Below, one piece after another: positions 1-10,680 of a DNA stretch of 64,000 bases; position 1 is the stretch's first letter; each line of letters starts with the position of its first letter. Position numbers and translations under genes: made by a program. The DNA lies in assembly GCA_013399115.1 (NCBI GenBank), contig VXAA01004301.1, positions 63,230 to 127,229 on the forward strand, given 5' to 3'. This stretch comes from Anseranas semipalmata (taxonomy: Eukaryota; Chordata; Aves; Anseriformes; Anseranatidae). The notes under the pieces were generated by a model, which was not told the origin of the DNA, searched no databases, and saw only the letters and a program-made list of their open reading frames with translations.

Positions 1-1767
1 TATGTATATTTACATGTATACCTATACATACACACTCAAACATGTGCTTGCACACATATTTACAGCAATGAGCTGTTAATTTGTATTCAGAATGAAGAAT
101 TATTTCAGTTCTGCAGAGAAGAACACAAAGCCTGCATGAGAATATATGGCCCCTGCCATCCTTGACAATGACTCCTCAGTTACTCAGAGTATCTGCAAAA
201 TCTTTTTGGCTTTGAAATCTATCCTCAGTATATGAAAAGATGAGTTCTCCTTGATTTGGCTATTTTCTCTGCTTTTGACAGGGGATCAGTGGTAGAAAGT
301 GGTGATGAGCATGCCCGAAGAGATTGCTTTAGGCATCTTTGCTTTTCTTTTCATGTATGCAACACCATCCAATTCCTTTTAAGCAGCAAGGTCATTTAAG
401 TGTGCCACACCAGAGGTTTGCCATTTTCTCCTCATTCACTTTCTTAAGTCTTATTGTCAGCCATGTTCCCTTTGACTAACAGAGCAGCTGCTTGGGGTCT
501 GCTTGTGTGGTTATAATCCCATTAAAAAGCCCTCCATTATGTTGCTAATATATTTATAAAGAAACTAGTCACCTGGGATTAATGGTTGATTCTTCTCCCT
601 GGACATACTGTACTGAAACAGAACCATTCCCTATCCCCTGGCTTGTTAGATGCAACCAGTTGCATTTGTCATGCTGCCAAATTAGCTGAAATAGATTAGC
701 AATTAATTCAGAACGTGCCTTCCTGTGTTTGTAAAGTACTTGCAATCATCACTGACAATCATATTCTCATCAGCTCTTTCCTGATAGCGCTGAGATGGCA
801 GATATGCTGGAGCTTTGGGAGCTTATGGTCTTTCATGGGAAATATGAAAGGCATTGAAAGAACATCCTGACAGAGCAGGTGAGCAATCTGACAAAAAAGA
901 GCCCTTAAAAGCCACTTCTAAATATGTAAGCATGTAGGTTTTTCTCAGCCATTTCCAAATATGCAAACCCGAGGAAGACAAAGTGACTGTTGTGGGGAGA
1001 GGATTCTGCAAAATCACTGGATGCATCTGTGCTGACTTACAGGCACGAGTGCAGCTGTACGGACACTTCTGAGGTCACTTTGGACTGGTCTGAGCGGGGT
1101 GCTGATCACCACAGAGTCAGACCCATGCAGACTCAGCCAAAGCTGCAAAACCCACCTGGGATGGCTGAGTGAGGGCTCAGGCATTTATCCTGTGGTGAGG
1201 TTTGTGCTGCTACTGCCTTTAAATGGCTGTTGGTACTTTATTGGGCTACTCTCAGAAGAGTTGCAGTGATTCTGCCAGATTGCATTGGCTCTCTTTGTGT
1301 GGCCTGAATTTACAGGCAGGGTCTTTCTCACTTCCAACATCATCTGAGGGCTCACCAGCAGTCTGCCTATCCGTGACAGGAATCTCTGACCTACTGCAAA
1401 GAACTTGTTTTCTGGGACCTTTGTGGAGCCCAGTTATCATCCCAAACCTTCTCTGTCTTTATCCAGTATGGCCAGCTTCAGTGTAAGAGGCTTCTTCAGA
1501 GCTCCAGCCATCTGGAAAGACTTTCCTTTATCTCTTCATCTCCTCTCCGTCTCAGTTGAAATCATCTCTCTCTTCCCTTGCCTCAGTTTCATAAGTTCAT
1601 TCTGCTCCTGCTCTTGCTTCTCTCTATTTATAGCATTTGTGTTGTAAAGCATTTTCAAATCCAGGACTGGGGGATTTGGTTTTGTTTTAAGGAATGTTGC
1701 AAGATGAGCTCAACTCACATTGAACTGTGTTCTGAGCAGGAGACACAATGACCTTCTGCAGAAGGCA
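1..1767. other. Non-coding stretch, nothing recognised beyond TA-rich start
   Basis: The first 60 bases alternate T/A and C/A (TATGTATATTTACATG and similar), a degenerate alternating purine-pyrimidine stretch. The rest has mixed composition. Short open frames of up to 99 codons exist on both strands, but none has a recognisable domain, splice context or codon pattern. I see no gene here. Confidence 0.6.
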
Positions 1768-1880
1768 GTGGGCTAGGATTTAATAGGTTTGGGTGCAATG
1801 CTCTGCTTCAAGATGTAACCCCGCGCAGGTCACACAATTGCTGTATGTTTCACTTGTCCGTATGCAAGAGAGATTATACA
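1768..1880 (+). mobile_element. MIR-like SINE fragment (tRNA-derived head plus core)
   Basis: The order of recognisable pieces follows a MIR/CORE-SINE in sense orientation. A GGGCTAGGATTTAATAGG segment resembles the tRNA-derived part. It is followed by CAGGTCACACAATTGCTG, which resembles the conserved GTGTGACCTTGGGCAAGTCA core region, then by CACTTGTCCG and GAGATTATA in place of the CATCTGTAAAATGGGGATAAT segment. Divergence is heavy, as expected for an element this old. It could be chance similarity; a profile search would decide. Confidence 0.45.
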
Positions 1881-3938
1881 GTCTGCTCATGTGGCGTTTT
1901 TCGGGTTGCTGGGGCAGATACTGTGATGTTTGTGTTCTAGTGCCAAGCACGAAGTTACGGACTACAGAGCTGACTAGTACGGGCTTGTGGCTGTCTGCTC
2001 CTCTGAAGGCAAGGAAGCAGCTAGCCCTGCTCTGGGGTGGAGAGCAGCCCGGCCTAAGGAATGATCAGCCAGAGCTGGGATACCTTGGGTGACTGAGGCT
2101 AAACACTGAGCTTGCAAAAGCAGCTCCGCTGTAAGAGCATCTGAGCTGACTGTGTAGACTGCAGTGCAGGCCTGTCGCCCATCTCTCCTGAATCTCTGCT
2201 TCTGATGCCTGTTAACCACACTTTTCTCCATACACATTCCTGTGTTGCTCTTATAACTGGGCTGTGTCCTGAAGTGCACTGACTGAGCCAGCTAGCCTAC
2301 AGGGACAGACCACTTCAATATGATATCTCCACTGTATTTTCATTTTTTGAATTTTTTGATAGCAAAGTACAGTTCTGGAGGACTAAACTAAAAGCACTGT
2401 CTATAGCTGGAGCAGTGAATTGCAGGGGTGCAATGCACACAGAAGGAGAACAAAGCGTTCTGCAAAAAGTAGTCCTTCCAAAGTGCAGTCTAGCTGCTTT
2501 TAACCAAAATGTCTAATGTATGGCTTGCCAGTGGCTTCAGTCTGTCTTTTCATTTCCTCTTAGGGGAAACAGTTTGCTGGAACTGTTCTGGTCTCCGCAC
2601 AGTGCTATGTTGGCAGCAAAACCCGCAGAGCCAGCTTCAGGAGCCTCCTGCCAAAGGTGTTAGGAAAACGCTGTTCGTTAGCGAGCTGGGGTAACTCCCA
2701 GGTCCCCGAGTACAGCACGGCATGTAGGCTTCAGTTATCAGCAGCTGTCAGAAGGTCCCCGGGGGGTCCCGAGTCAGGGACGCAAGTCTGAGGAGATTTG
2801 AGGCAGTTCTTAATTGCACTGGGAGGTCAAACCGCTCTTGCTGGCCATCAGGACTTGAGGTCACAAAAAACTGTCTTTTACCCAAGCCAGACACTCTTCA
2901 GCGATGGGCTGAGTGCAGCTTGGTGGAAGCAGGGGATCCAGCCCAAAGGTCTTTTCGAATGTTTCCATTTCATGTGGCTTGGTATTGTAACATTCTCCCG
3001 TGGTTCTAGCAAGTTGTGTAAAATTGTGAAGCCAAAGCAGCATTCTTCCTTTAAAGTTTCAAAATTAAGAAAAATGGTTGTGGGGTTGGAAACTTGGGAG
3101 AGATGTGCTGTGGTTATCTACTGGTCCAAGAATAAAATTCCTATGGCTTTGTACAAAAGCACAGAGTAGTTGTGTGTTAAAAAATAAAATAAAAAGTGAA
3201 TTCAAGTCAGGACACCTTTTTAGTGGCAGCTGGACAATGTTTAGAGGATTCAAGAGGCCACACATTTCCTTCTCATATGCCTCACTGCAATTCCAGTAAG
3301 TGCAAGAAGTGCAAGTCAGAATTTTTGCTGGGGGAACTGGACAGACAAGAGGAGCAGCATGCATACAGCTTGTACAGCCTACAGCAGGGCTTTGAGAGGA
3401 AAAATACCTTTGACACGGGCAGAGTTGGTATGCAGCTGGCCAGGCTACGGTGTCAACCACATGGTGCCTTTTGGGCCAGGGCAGGATGATTACCTTTGCA
3501 GCCACAAGATGTTATAGCATCCTGGAGGCTACTCTGAGTTACACCCTAGCTGCATCGAAGGCACAGAGGTGGACTGGTTGTGACCTTAGTGGGAGGTCTG
3601 GCAGGAGATGTCCTAGAAGTGGTTAGGATTTGAGCAGGAAAGGTTCAGTGGCTTCTTGCTTCACCCAGAAGAAGGGGCCAGACTTTTGTCTTTGTATGTG
3701 GGATAAAGGAGGTTACACATTAGCTATGCATGAACAGGGCAATCCATTTATACAGGGGCAATCCAGGCTCTCTATGGGATTGATAAATGACTCTAAGAAT
3801 GAGTAAAAATAGTTGGAAAAGCTTTTAAGTTTTGTTTAAATTTAACCATCAAAAGTCAAAACATTAGAGGGTGTTTAGAGAAGTGCCTGAAACTTGGAGA
3901 CCCTGAGAAGAACCAGAAAGGGAATCAAAGGGCCTGGC

Positions 3939-3960
3939 AAAAAAAAAAAAANGAGAGAGA
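3939..3960. repeat. Poly(A) tract followed by GA repeat, with one unresolved base
   Basis: Thirteen A residues run from 3939 to 3951. A single N follows at 3952, then four GA units. The N sits where homopolymer length is hard to call, so it is probably an assembly or base-calling uncertainty. No retrocopied gene is visible upstream of the A run. Confidence 0.9.
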
Positions 3961-4156
3961 TTATGATTAAACAAACCCATCAGAATAAAGCTGATCAGCT
4001 GGGAACCTGCTCCGTTGAGATCAACTGGATGCACTGGGGCCTCGAGATATTACAGGGAGGGAGCCAAGGAAAGAGTTTTCTCTGTGCTTTGGGCTGGCTG
4101 GAGAAGTCTAAGCCAGGCCAGGTTGGGTGACAAAGGAGGAGCCTGCTGTATAGGAA

Positions 4157-4178
4157 GGGGTAAAGGGGGGGTGAGGGG
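4157..4178 (+). other. Potential G-quadruplex motif
   Basis: The plus strand reads G4-TAAA-G7-TGA-G4. The G7 run can supply two G3 tracts separated by one G, so four G3 tracts with loops of 1 to 5 bases are available. This satisfies the usual sequence rule for an intramolecular quadruplex. Whether it folds or matters is not shown by sequence. Confidence 0.5.
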
Positions 4179-6652
4179 TCTGCATGGAGAGGAAGGGAGA
4201 AATCATAAAGGCCCCAACCAGCTCTGTATGGTAAAACTGAATGATGGAGTGGCCAAAGGGAAAGGAGTTCTTGGCAAAGTGTGGAGTATTTGTGGGAATC
4301 CAAGTACGAGTTTGGAGCATCACTACTTACTGCAGTGCTGTCAGTTACCAGTGCTAAGAAATCTTCGGTTCTAGCATGACAACCTGTTTTTGCTGCAGTG
4401 GCCATAACTCATCCTGCTGAGTGTCTCCCCTGCCTCCCCCTGGCTCTCAAGTCACACGTGGTGGCTGATTAACTTGTTCAGCACCAGCTGCCCAGCTTCA
4501 GCCTTGCAGATCAATGGTGATTTGGGTGAAGGACAGATTTTGGCTGCTCCAGGGCCTCTTGCTGAGCCAGAGTTTCTCCTTCCTCTTAGCTCCTGCTAAC
4601 AGATCCCCAGTGGTGCCAAAGAAAATAGTGATAATGCTAAGAAACAAAGACTTGGCTGTTAGTGTATTTATTGCCCTCATTTTCTTTTCGTATAAAATTG
4701 TAAAAAACGACAGTGAGTTTGTTTTGTTTAGTCTTTGTTTATAATTATTGCTGTGATTGTGTCTGTTGTCACTGCTAACATTGACCACTGGAACCTCTGG
4801 GCCGGGACTGCTCCTTGCATTTAGGGTCCTGAGCTTGATTTTCTTGACTCCAAGATCAAACCCTCAGGCTGAGCACTAAGGAATTCCTGCAAAGATTTGC
4901 ATGTGCTTCATTTTACATGCTGGGCCCAGCTGTGAGCCTGGTGATGGCAAGGAGCCCTCTTTCTCCCCTGCATGGGATTTGCAGGCTGCCAGACCCTGCA
5001 CAAGGGAAGAGCAGATGTGACTGGCCTGTTTCTCCTCTTCTCTCGCATGGAGCAGGGAGTGAAATGGTGCTGCAGCTCCACCCTCCCCAGCATGCCAGCA
5101 CAGCCGAGCCAGTGAAGGGAGAGGGAAGTTGTCTGTGAAGAAATGAGCACTAATCCAATACACATCATCCCAGAAGCAAGAGAGACTTGTCCCTCTCCAC
5201 TGCTTCCTGCTTGCCTTGCTCGTGGCTCGGTGCGGCTCTGCGGTGCCCTGCGCGTGGGCTGGGTTGCAGGTGCCTGTGTTACCCGCTGTCCGTGACCCTG
5301 TCAAATCTCAAAGGGCTACTCATGGTGTGTAATGTTAAAGACGTGTGTCAGTCTTTGCAGGGTCAGGGGCTGGGGCTGGTCAGGCACGTTCCACATTGTA
5401 GGTCTCTGTTGTGTTATATTCTACAAATGCAATTTAGCCTGGAGAACTGAAGAGCCACTGGTGCCAAGAAAACCTCAGATAATCTGAAAAGTATCTACCT
5501 TTATGAGAAGACCATTGTAGAACGCATAGAGGAAAGATCTCCAAAAGCAATTCCTCACTTCTCATCTAATGGCTTTAATTAACCTGAGCAGTTATGCTCT
5601 TGAATTGTGCGTACTTCAGGGACCAGCTCGATGGCACTCTTCCTGCTGCTAGGAGAGTATGAGCATGACAGTTCAGTTATTGCTGTGCATTGTTAATATG
5701 GTTGATTTTGGTCCTGCTCCAAGAGAACCACTAAGAAATCATGGAAAATGAAGGGTAACACATTTTTAGAAAGGATTCTGGATAATTTTGGCTATAAAAC
5801 AGGCTGCATAATCTTGGCAAAAAGTGGATGAATTCATTATCTGCAAATAGTGGAAAATATTATAAATGGCAGTAAATGAAATAAATGGGTGTTTCCACTG
5901 TAATATGCTATTCTCTGAGCCACCCAGAAAGAATACAGCTTGGTTTACTGGGTGGGTAGTCCTAGATGAAGTGAAAGATCATGTTCATATGCTCAAATAC
6001 TTGTTTGGGAGTGAGATATTTTATGCCTTTGTTGCAGAGGGAAATCTATACATTTTACATTTAAGAAGCTATATTTTATGGCCACATATGGATGTTGGAG
6101 TGAAGCTAAAACTCTATATGTGCCGTATATCTGTTTGCATTCCACAGCTAACCTCATTTTCATTTGCTCTGCTACACCTTAAGGGTTTGGAGAACTCAGT
6201 GACTCACTCTAATGGAAAGTCACTGACCCTTCTTATTAGAAGAAATTGATCTTCTGTATATTTTGGATTTGTTTACGGGCCAGCACTCTTGCTGTGAACA
6301 CATGGAATTAAAGTCCTGGCAGTTTTTAACAGAAAAAAAAAAACGTTGCCCACTAATGAGTAGAATTTGGCTGGATGCTCTTCACTCCCACTTCTTTGGC
6401 CTTGGGATATATCCTGCCTTTTGAGATTCACTACATAACAAAGTGCCAAAGCCCATGCGTATCTCTGAGCACATGAGTAGTCTCAATGGCATTTTGTAGG
6501 CCTAAGGTTAGTCGTGTGTAAGAGTTTTGCTGGAGCAGAAGCTGCAAGTATGCAGCTGTGTTATGTTCGGGGAAGGCAACCATAGGTCCTGCATTTTGTC
6601 ACTCACTTCGGTAGGGTCAAGGTTTAACTGCTCGTGTCAGAGGGCCCTCCAG

Positions 6653-6676
6653 AACTCCATTGGTTTTAGTGGGAGC
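6653..6676. repeat. Core fragment of ancient palindromic amniote repeat
   Basis: ACTCCATTGGTTTTAGTGGG resembles the core shared by a group of short imperfect palindromes (CTCCATTGACTTCAATGGGAG type) that I recognise from bird, crocodile and turtle DNA. Only the core is convincing here; flanking arms are not clear. Confidence 0.35.
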
Positions 6677-7470
6677 CAGCACCAAGGATGATTTGAATGT
6701 CTGTGCCATCTTTTTGTTATTAACACCTGGAACCTTTATCAAATAAACCTGTTCCTTTCATCCTTTTGCCTTGCAGTCAGGTACAAAGACATGGTGTCAG
6801 GTTTTGTAGAAAGTTTTTGTTTTGTAGGTTGTTATTTCCACTTCTTAATCCATCAGGTGGTTACTGGTTTTGATAATACTTTTGCTACAGTGCTTACTTC
6901 TATATTGCTTAAATAAAAGTTACCTCCATATTGCCTATATTATATACTTGTTAAGAAAGGCATTTCCTCCTGTGCTTTGATAAGATCATGGACGTTACCA
7001 TGGCAGCTTTGCCGCCCCTTTTTCCACTAGTAAATACCATTACAGTTTGCTATTTTGCAAAGAAAAAATGCATACAAAAACAAACAACTGTCTGCACCCA
7101 TGTTCACATCACATCTGGGTCTTTATATACATGCATATACTTTTACACATATGTATAATGTTTATATATATATTATAAGTTTGAGCACATATATATTTGA
7201 GTACATTTATCTAATTGATTTTAATTAGGTAAGCTTAAGAAGCCCTTACCAGCTTCAGAGATATTACTAACTCTACCGGTATTTTTCCTCTGAGGATAGT
7301 TTAAATGTATGACCACTGCTTATATGCATTTATGTACTATGCTATGCATGGACAAATCTCTGTTCTCATGCCATGTCTGCTTTTGCAGCCATCGTTCTGC
7401 ATTTATAAACAGCTGCACCCCTAATTCTGTGAGTACAAATAATTGCAACTAAAGAGGTGAGCATTTATAG
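6677..7470. other. AT-rich non-coding stretch
   Basis: No gene is seen. At 7117-7200 the sequence is a degenerate TA/CA-rich tract (ATATACATGCATATAC, TTATATATATATTATA) without a clean repeat unit. Confidence 0.55.
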
Positions 7471-7563
7471 CTGGGCTTTTCAAAGGAGTCTAGGTGAGTT
7501 AAGTACCCAAATCTCATTGAATTTGGTTACCTAATTCCTGTGGCTTCTTTGAAAATTCCAGCC
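7471..7563. repeat. Ancient imperfect palindromic repeat (MITE-like)
   Basis: The left arm CTGGGCTTTTCAAAGGAG (7471-7488) pairs with the right arm CTTCTTTGAAAATTCCAG (7544-7561), matching at 15 of 18 positions. The centre holds CCAAATCTCATTGAATTTGG, a near-palindrome close to the CCCATTGATTTCAATGGG core. This layout (TTTTCAAAG arms, CATTGA core, GCC ends) matches a palindromic repeat type that I recognise in amniote genomes. It is probably a non-autonomous DNA-transposon remnant. I do not assign a family name. Confidence 0.6.
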
Positions 7564-7849
7564 TTAATTAACTATTTATCTTAATTAACTAACTCAATCA
7601 ACTATCTGTGAAACAAGCAGTGTAGTGGAGACATAACATGCTAAACCTAGTCAGTTTTGGTTGCACAGTAGCTACCTCAAACCTTTTCAACTGAGAGTAA
7701 TGGCTTAATTATTGGCATCCATTATGAAGCACTTTCAGCGGATCAAACTACAACATGTAACATAAGCATTACCGTCCATCCCAATTTTAGGGTCTTTAAG
7801 TTGACTAATTTTTGTGTTTAGACTTGCTAACAAAGATGGATAGTGAACT

Positions 7850-8065
7850 TCACAGGCCTCCTTTAGGCTTCATCTCCACCGTCAGGTGTACCTGGGAGTT
7901 CCTTGTAGGGACTACATTAGGGATAGCTCCTTTGAAGGTTCCCACCTTGGCCAAACACTGAGCCATATGATTGCCACTTTGCAGTCTGTACCTTGGTGGC
8001 ACCTTAATCCACGGAGAGACATCTGTGATTGAGGAGCCATCTGTGTTTCTCTTGTTTTTCAGCAA
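7850..8065 (-). other. Coding-like minus-strand open frame, unrecognised
   Basis: An ATG-to-stop frame of 71 codons lies on the minus strand. Its residue mix looks less skewed than that of other short frames here (for example VSPWIKVPPRYRLQSGNHM), and the underlying DNA is GC-richer than its flanks. I do not recognise a domain. It is too short and isolated to call a gene, and no promoter or splice structure is evident. The alternatives are a decayed repeat or pure chance. No function is proposed. Confidence 0.15.
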
Positions 8066-8168
8066 ACAAGCGTAAAAAAAAAGAATGAAAAGCTTCTGAG
8101 TCTCTACATTACCCTGCCCAATACTTATTCCTATTCCATAATAGCTTTGCCTTCTTGCATCTTTTTTG

Positions 8169-8183
8169 TTTTTTTTTTTTTTT
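8169..8183. repeat. Poly(T) tract, 15 bases
   Basis: Uninterrupted T run next to a shorter T6 run at 8162-8167. Confidence 0.95.
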
Positions 8184-8686
8184 CCTGTGTTTCAAAAACT
8201 TTGATGTGGTTTTTTATTTTCTTTTTTGAAAGACTATTCTGCTAAGTATGGAAAGCCACAGTTTTAACAGTTCCCCCGTTTGTTCAGAAATAGTATCATT
8301 CATATTTGGCATCAGAAGGAGGACTATACTGAAGTCCAAATTTACTCCTATTAAATTAAACCTAATTGAAAAAAGGCAAGGGCATTCATTAACTAGTTAA
8401 ACAAATGGTATTAAATGTATTTTTTTTATTTAAAAGAAGAAAGAAAACAACTTTAACTAAAGAAACCTAAGTGGAAGAGTCGCTATTAAAACGTGTGATG
8501 GAAGAAGTACACGTTGTTGAAAACTTAAGAAGAAACCACAAACATGTAAAACAATAAAAGAAATGTACCTTCTTGGCCATTTCTCTTCTCTGTTATTCTG
8601 TCAGATGTTTCTGATTTGAATAAGAGCTCTCGTTCATGTCCCTGAGCTTCTCCTTCCATTTGACTTTACATTGAAGTCATAAACCT

Positions 8687-8713
8687 GTTGTCATGGAAAC
8701 AAGTGTGACATCA
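8687..8713. promoter_or_regulatory. Candidate X-box (RFX site) plus CRE-like motif
   Basis: GTTGTCATGGAAAC at 8687-8700 fits the RFX/X-box consensus RYYNYYATRRNRAC at every position. Five bases later, TGACATCA (8706-8713) differs from the palindromic CRE TGACGTCA at one base. In known RFX-dependent promoters (MHC class II X1-X2) an RFX site and a CREB-type site lie side by side. Here no promoter or exon is visible, so an enhancer-type role is inference only. The flanks contain no recognised repeat until the MIR copy at 8868. Confidence 0.35.
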
Positions 8714-8867
8714 CAGATGTAGCATTAACTTCACCACAGGGCAAAATAAATGACTGTGATGGCCTGTGAGGAGAGAGAACCTTTGTTTGAACCAAAAGCC
8801 AAGATTATCTGAATCTTGGCCTAGAGCCCAATACCCCTAGAGCCTTTAGTGGGATCTCAGCCCTGTC

Positions 8868-9080
8868 TTGTAGGCACGGAACAAACAGTGCCTTGTAGCA
8901 GAGACCCTCTCTTGGAGCTGATGGTCTCTGTAGACAGGACATGACACAGAAGAAAGGAAGCATTATCAGCTGTGTTTTAAGATTGGAAAACTGAGGAAGA
9001 GAGACTAAGCAACTTTACCCCAGGTCACAGAGCGGATTTGAGGCAGAGCCCAGAACTGTGCTCAGATAACTCAGCGGGAG
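8868..9080 (-). mobile_element. MIR-like CORE-SINE, minus orientation, longest copy in the window
   Basis: Read on the plus strand, the parts appear in reverse MIR order. A tail-like GTAGGCACGGAACAAACAG comes first. It is followed by TTGGAGCTGATGGTCTC, then GAAAACTGAGGAAGAGAGAC, then GCAACTTTACCCCAGGTCAC, then AGGCAGAGCCCAGAACTG. These correspond to the GATGAGGAAACTGAGGCACAGAGA, TGACTTGCCCAAGGTCACAC and GGCAGAGC segments conserved in MIR elements. About 210 bases are covered, close to a full-length copy. An open frame running through its 3' side (9038-9400 plus) starts inside this element and is not a gene. Confidence 0.7.
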
Positions 9081-9940
9081 CTGCTGGAGATGCTGAAATG
9101 CAGGAGTCAGAGCCTGTTTTTACATATCAGTTCCAGGAAGTCTTTCCCAAGCTCTCTTCAAAACTGAGAAAATATGCAAAAGGCAGTAGAGCTTGGGACA
9201 AGTTGAAACATTGCTTCAAGCCTTTTAGAAAGTTCAAAATCTCTTTGCCCTCTAGGAAAGTTTGTTTTAGGAAGGTGTATATCTCCAGAACCACATGTGG
9301 GGTGAAGTCTTTCATGGCAATGTTCCCGTATGCTTCCATGGGACCAGGATTCCGTCCATGGCTTGTAAAGAGCAACGTCAACACTTTGAGCTGCATTTGA
9401 ATGTAAAGAAGGAGCAGATCTTCTATAGATCATAAACATAATAGCTGTTATGACAAATTAAATGGGTCTTGGCAATTGATGGGTTTTGCTTGCATTACGT
9501 TAATGATCTTAGCAGTTAAGAGGTTCATCTGAATCTGTGACTGCTCCTGCCATCAAGGTGTGGCATTGACTGCTTGGGTTACAACCTGTGCCTTTGGGAC
9601 CGGCAGATTGGTTGCAGCCGTGAGCCCCATATGAAGCTACCCGCTAAGACCACCCACAAGTTATAGCTGGCACGGAGTGTTATAGGTGGCCTGTTGTTGA
9701 GAAAAGCTACAAGAAGTGGATTACTCCAAAGTGGCATGAGCTCCACATGCTCCGTACTTTCAGGGGGAAATCACCATTTGGTTATTGGCTCACCAGCCTG
9801 TCTAGCTGCTGGGTTGTAGCTAGCTAAGGCACCAAGTCAGATTCTCCACTGAAGTCAGCATAATGGCCGTGACTACCACTGGATAGGGTGTTTTTACCCC
9901 CTGTCTTACCCCCACAGACACGCAAAGCCTCCAGCTTTAT
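9081..9940. other. Non-coding stretch after the MIR copy
   Basis: The stretch contains overlapping open frames on both strands (up to 120 codons) that have no domain and partly derive from the SINE. A weak repeat-like segment at 9840-9860 (ATTCTCCACTGAAGTCAGCA) resembles palindromic-repeat DNA. No gene is supported. Confidence 0.55.
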
Positions 9941-10034
9941 GAGAGTTGCATGGAAGGCTGCCATACCACACCCATTGATTTGAACTTCTGTTGACTTTAA
10001 TGAGAGCTGTGTGGCTAAATCCCACGCAACTCTC
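9941..10034. repeat. Ancient imperfect palindromic repeat
   Basis: The left arm GAGAGTTGCATGG (9941-9953) is inverted at 10021-10034 (CCCACGCAACTCTC), with one mismatch over 13 bases. The centre carries CCCATTGATTTGAACTTC and GTTGACTTTAATGAGAG, which resemble the CATTGACTTTAATG core. The structure matches the palindromic repeat type seen elsewhere in the window. An apparent 70-codon minus-strand frame across it is a by-product. Confidence 0.55.
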
Positions 10035-10593
10035 AAACCATAGGGGTTAAATCCATTTCGCTTTTGCCTGTTAGTCTGTGGTTGAGAAAAAAAGTCCTAT
10101 GTGTTTTAAATTGTTTTAACTGATAAGTCTGGCCAGCAATCGAGAGTAAATCATGGTATCAGCGCACACCCACCACCTAGCCTGATATATGTCTACATTT
10201 TGAAGTGACATAAATGAGTCATGAGAGCAGTTTTAATTAAGAGGATTAGAAGCATCAGAATTTTCTCAAATCTGCTACAAAAAAGACTTACCTCTCCACT
10301 ACACTTTTGTGGGGCAATAAACTACTGTGATTTGTATAGTAAAATTTCAAAGAGGATTTAGGTTTTGCACATTAATTTTCTACTTTGAATGCTGAAGTTT
10401 TGTTAAGATATAGTAAGTGCAGATCTCACACTTTTATTCCAGTAATTGCTTTATCATGTTAAGTTATTAATCTTTGTGACTGCAATACCTATTATATTAG
10501 AAGAGGCTTCTGTAACACTTGACAGAAAAATAAAAGCATATTAAAAAACACGATCAGAGTATCACACACCACTTCAGGCCAAACCACATATTC
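10035..10593. other. AT-rich non-coding stretch, possibly constrained
   Basis: No repeat or gene is recognised. The text is AT-rich but complex, with few homopolymers. That is the look of many conserved non-coding elements, but conservation cannot be judged from one sequence. Confidence 0.4.
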
Positions 10594-10680
10594 TTCAATC
10601 AAGCAAAAGTCTTTGTGAAGGTGTGTACAGCAATGAATTGGTGAAAGTCATGCTAATTCTTGATTGAATAAAATGGCGGC
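10594..10680. promoter_or_regulatory. Perfect 10-bp inverted repeat next to a YY1-type site
   Basis: TTCAATCAAG (10594-10603) is exactly inverted at 10659-10668 (CTTGATTGAA), with a 55-base spacer. Immediately after it, AAAATGGCGGC (10670-10680) matches the YY1 consensus AANATGGCGGC. The surrounding DNA is AT-rich and has no recognised repeat. The arrangement suggests a regulatory element or a small hairpin, but this is inference. No promoter or transcript is visible. Confidence 0.3.

Larger units (their letters stand above)
1881..6652. other. Non-coding stretch with scattered short ORFs
   Basis: No gene is recognised. The stretch holds a GC-richer patch near 2650-2790 (CCCCGGGGGGTCCCGAG), a poly(A) tract with an ambiguous base at 3952, a G-run cluster at 4157-4178 and a locally GC-rich patch near 5220-5290. 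Open frames of up to 146 codons on both strands overlap each other and lack domains. A weak repeat-like core (CCGTTGAGATCAACTGG) lies at about 4011-4027. Confidence 0.55.

Noticed and set aside
2690..2790. GC-rich CCCCGGGGGGTCCCGAG patch as part of another LTR
   Set aside because: No LTR edges, polyadenylation signal or recognised family sequence were found.
2945..2965. AAAGGTCTTTTCGAATG resembling a CR1 LINE 3' region
   Set aside because: No ATTCTATG-type tail follows and the upstream sequence shows no CR1 features.
9038..9400. 120-codon plus-strand frame with a basic, protein-like composition
   Set aside because: It starts inside the MIR-like SINE and overlaps frames of 89 and 93 codons on the other strand.
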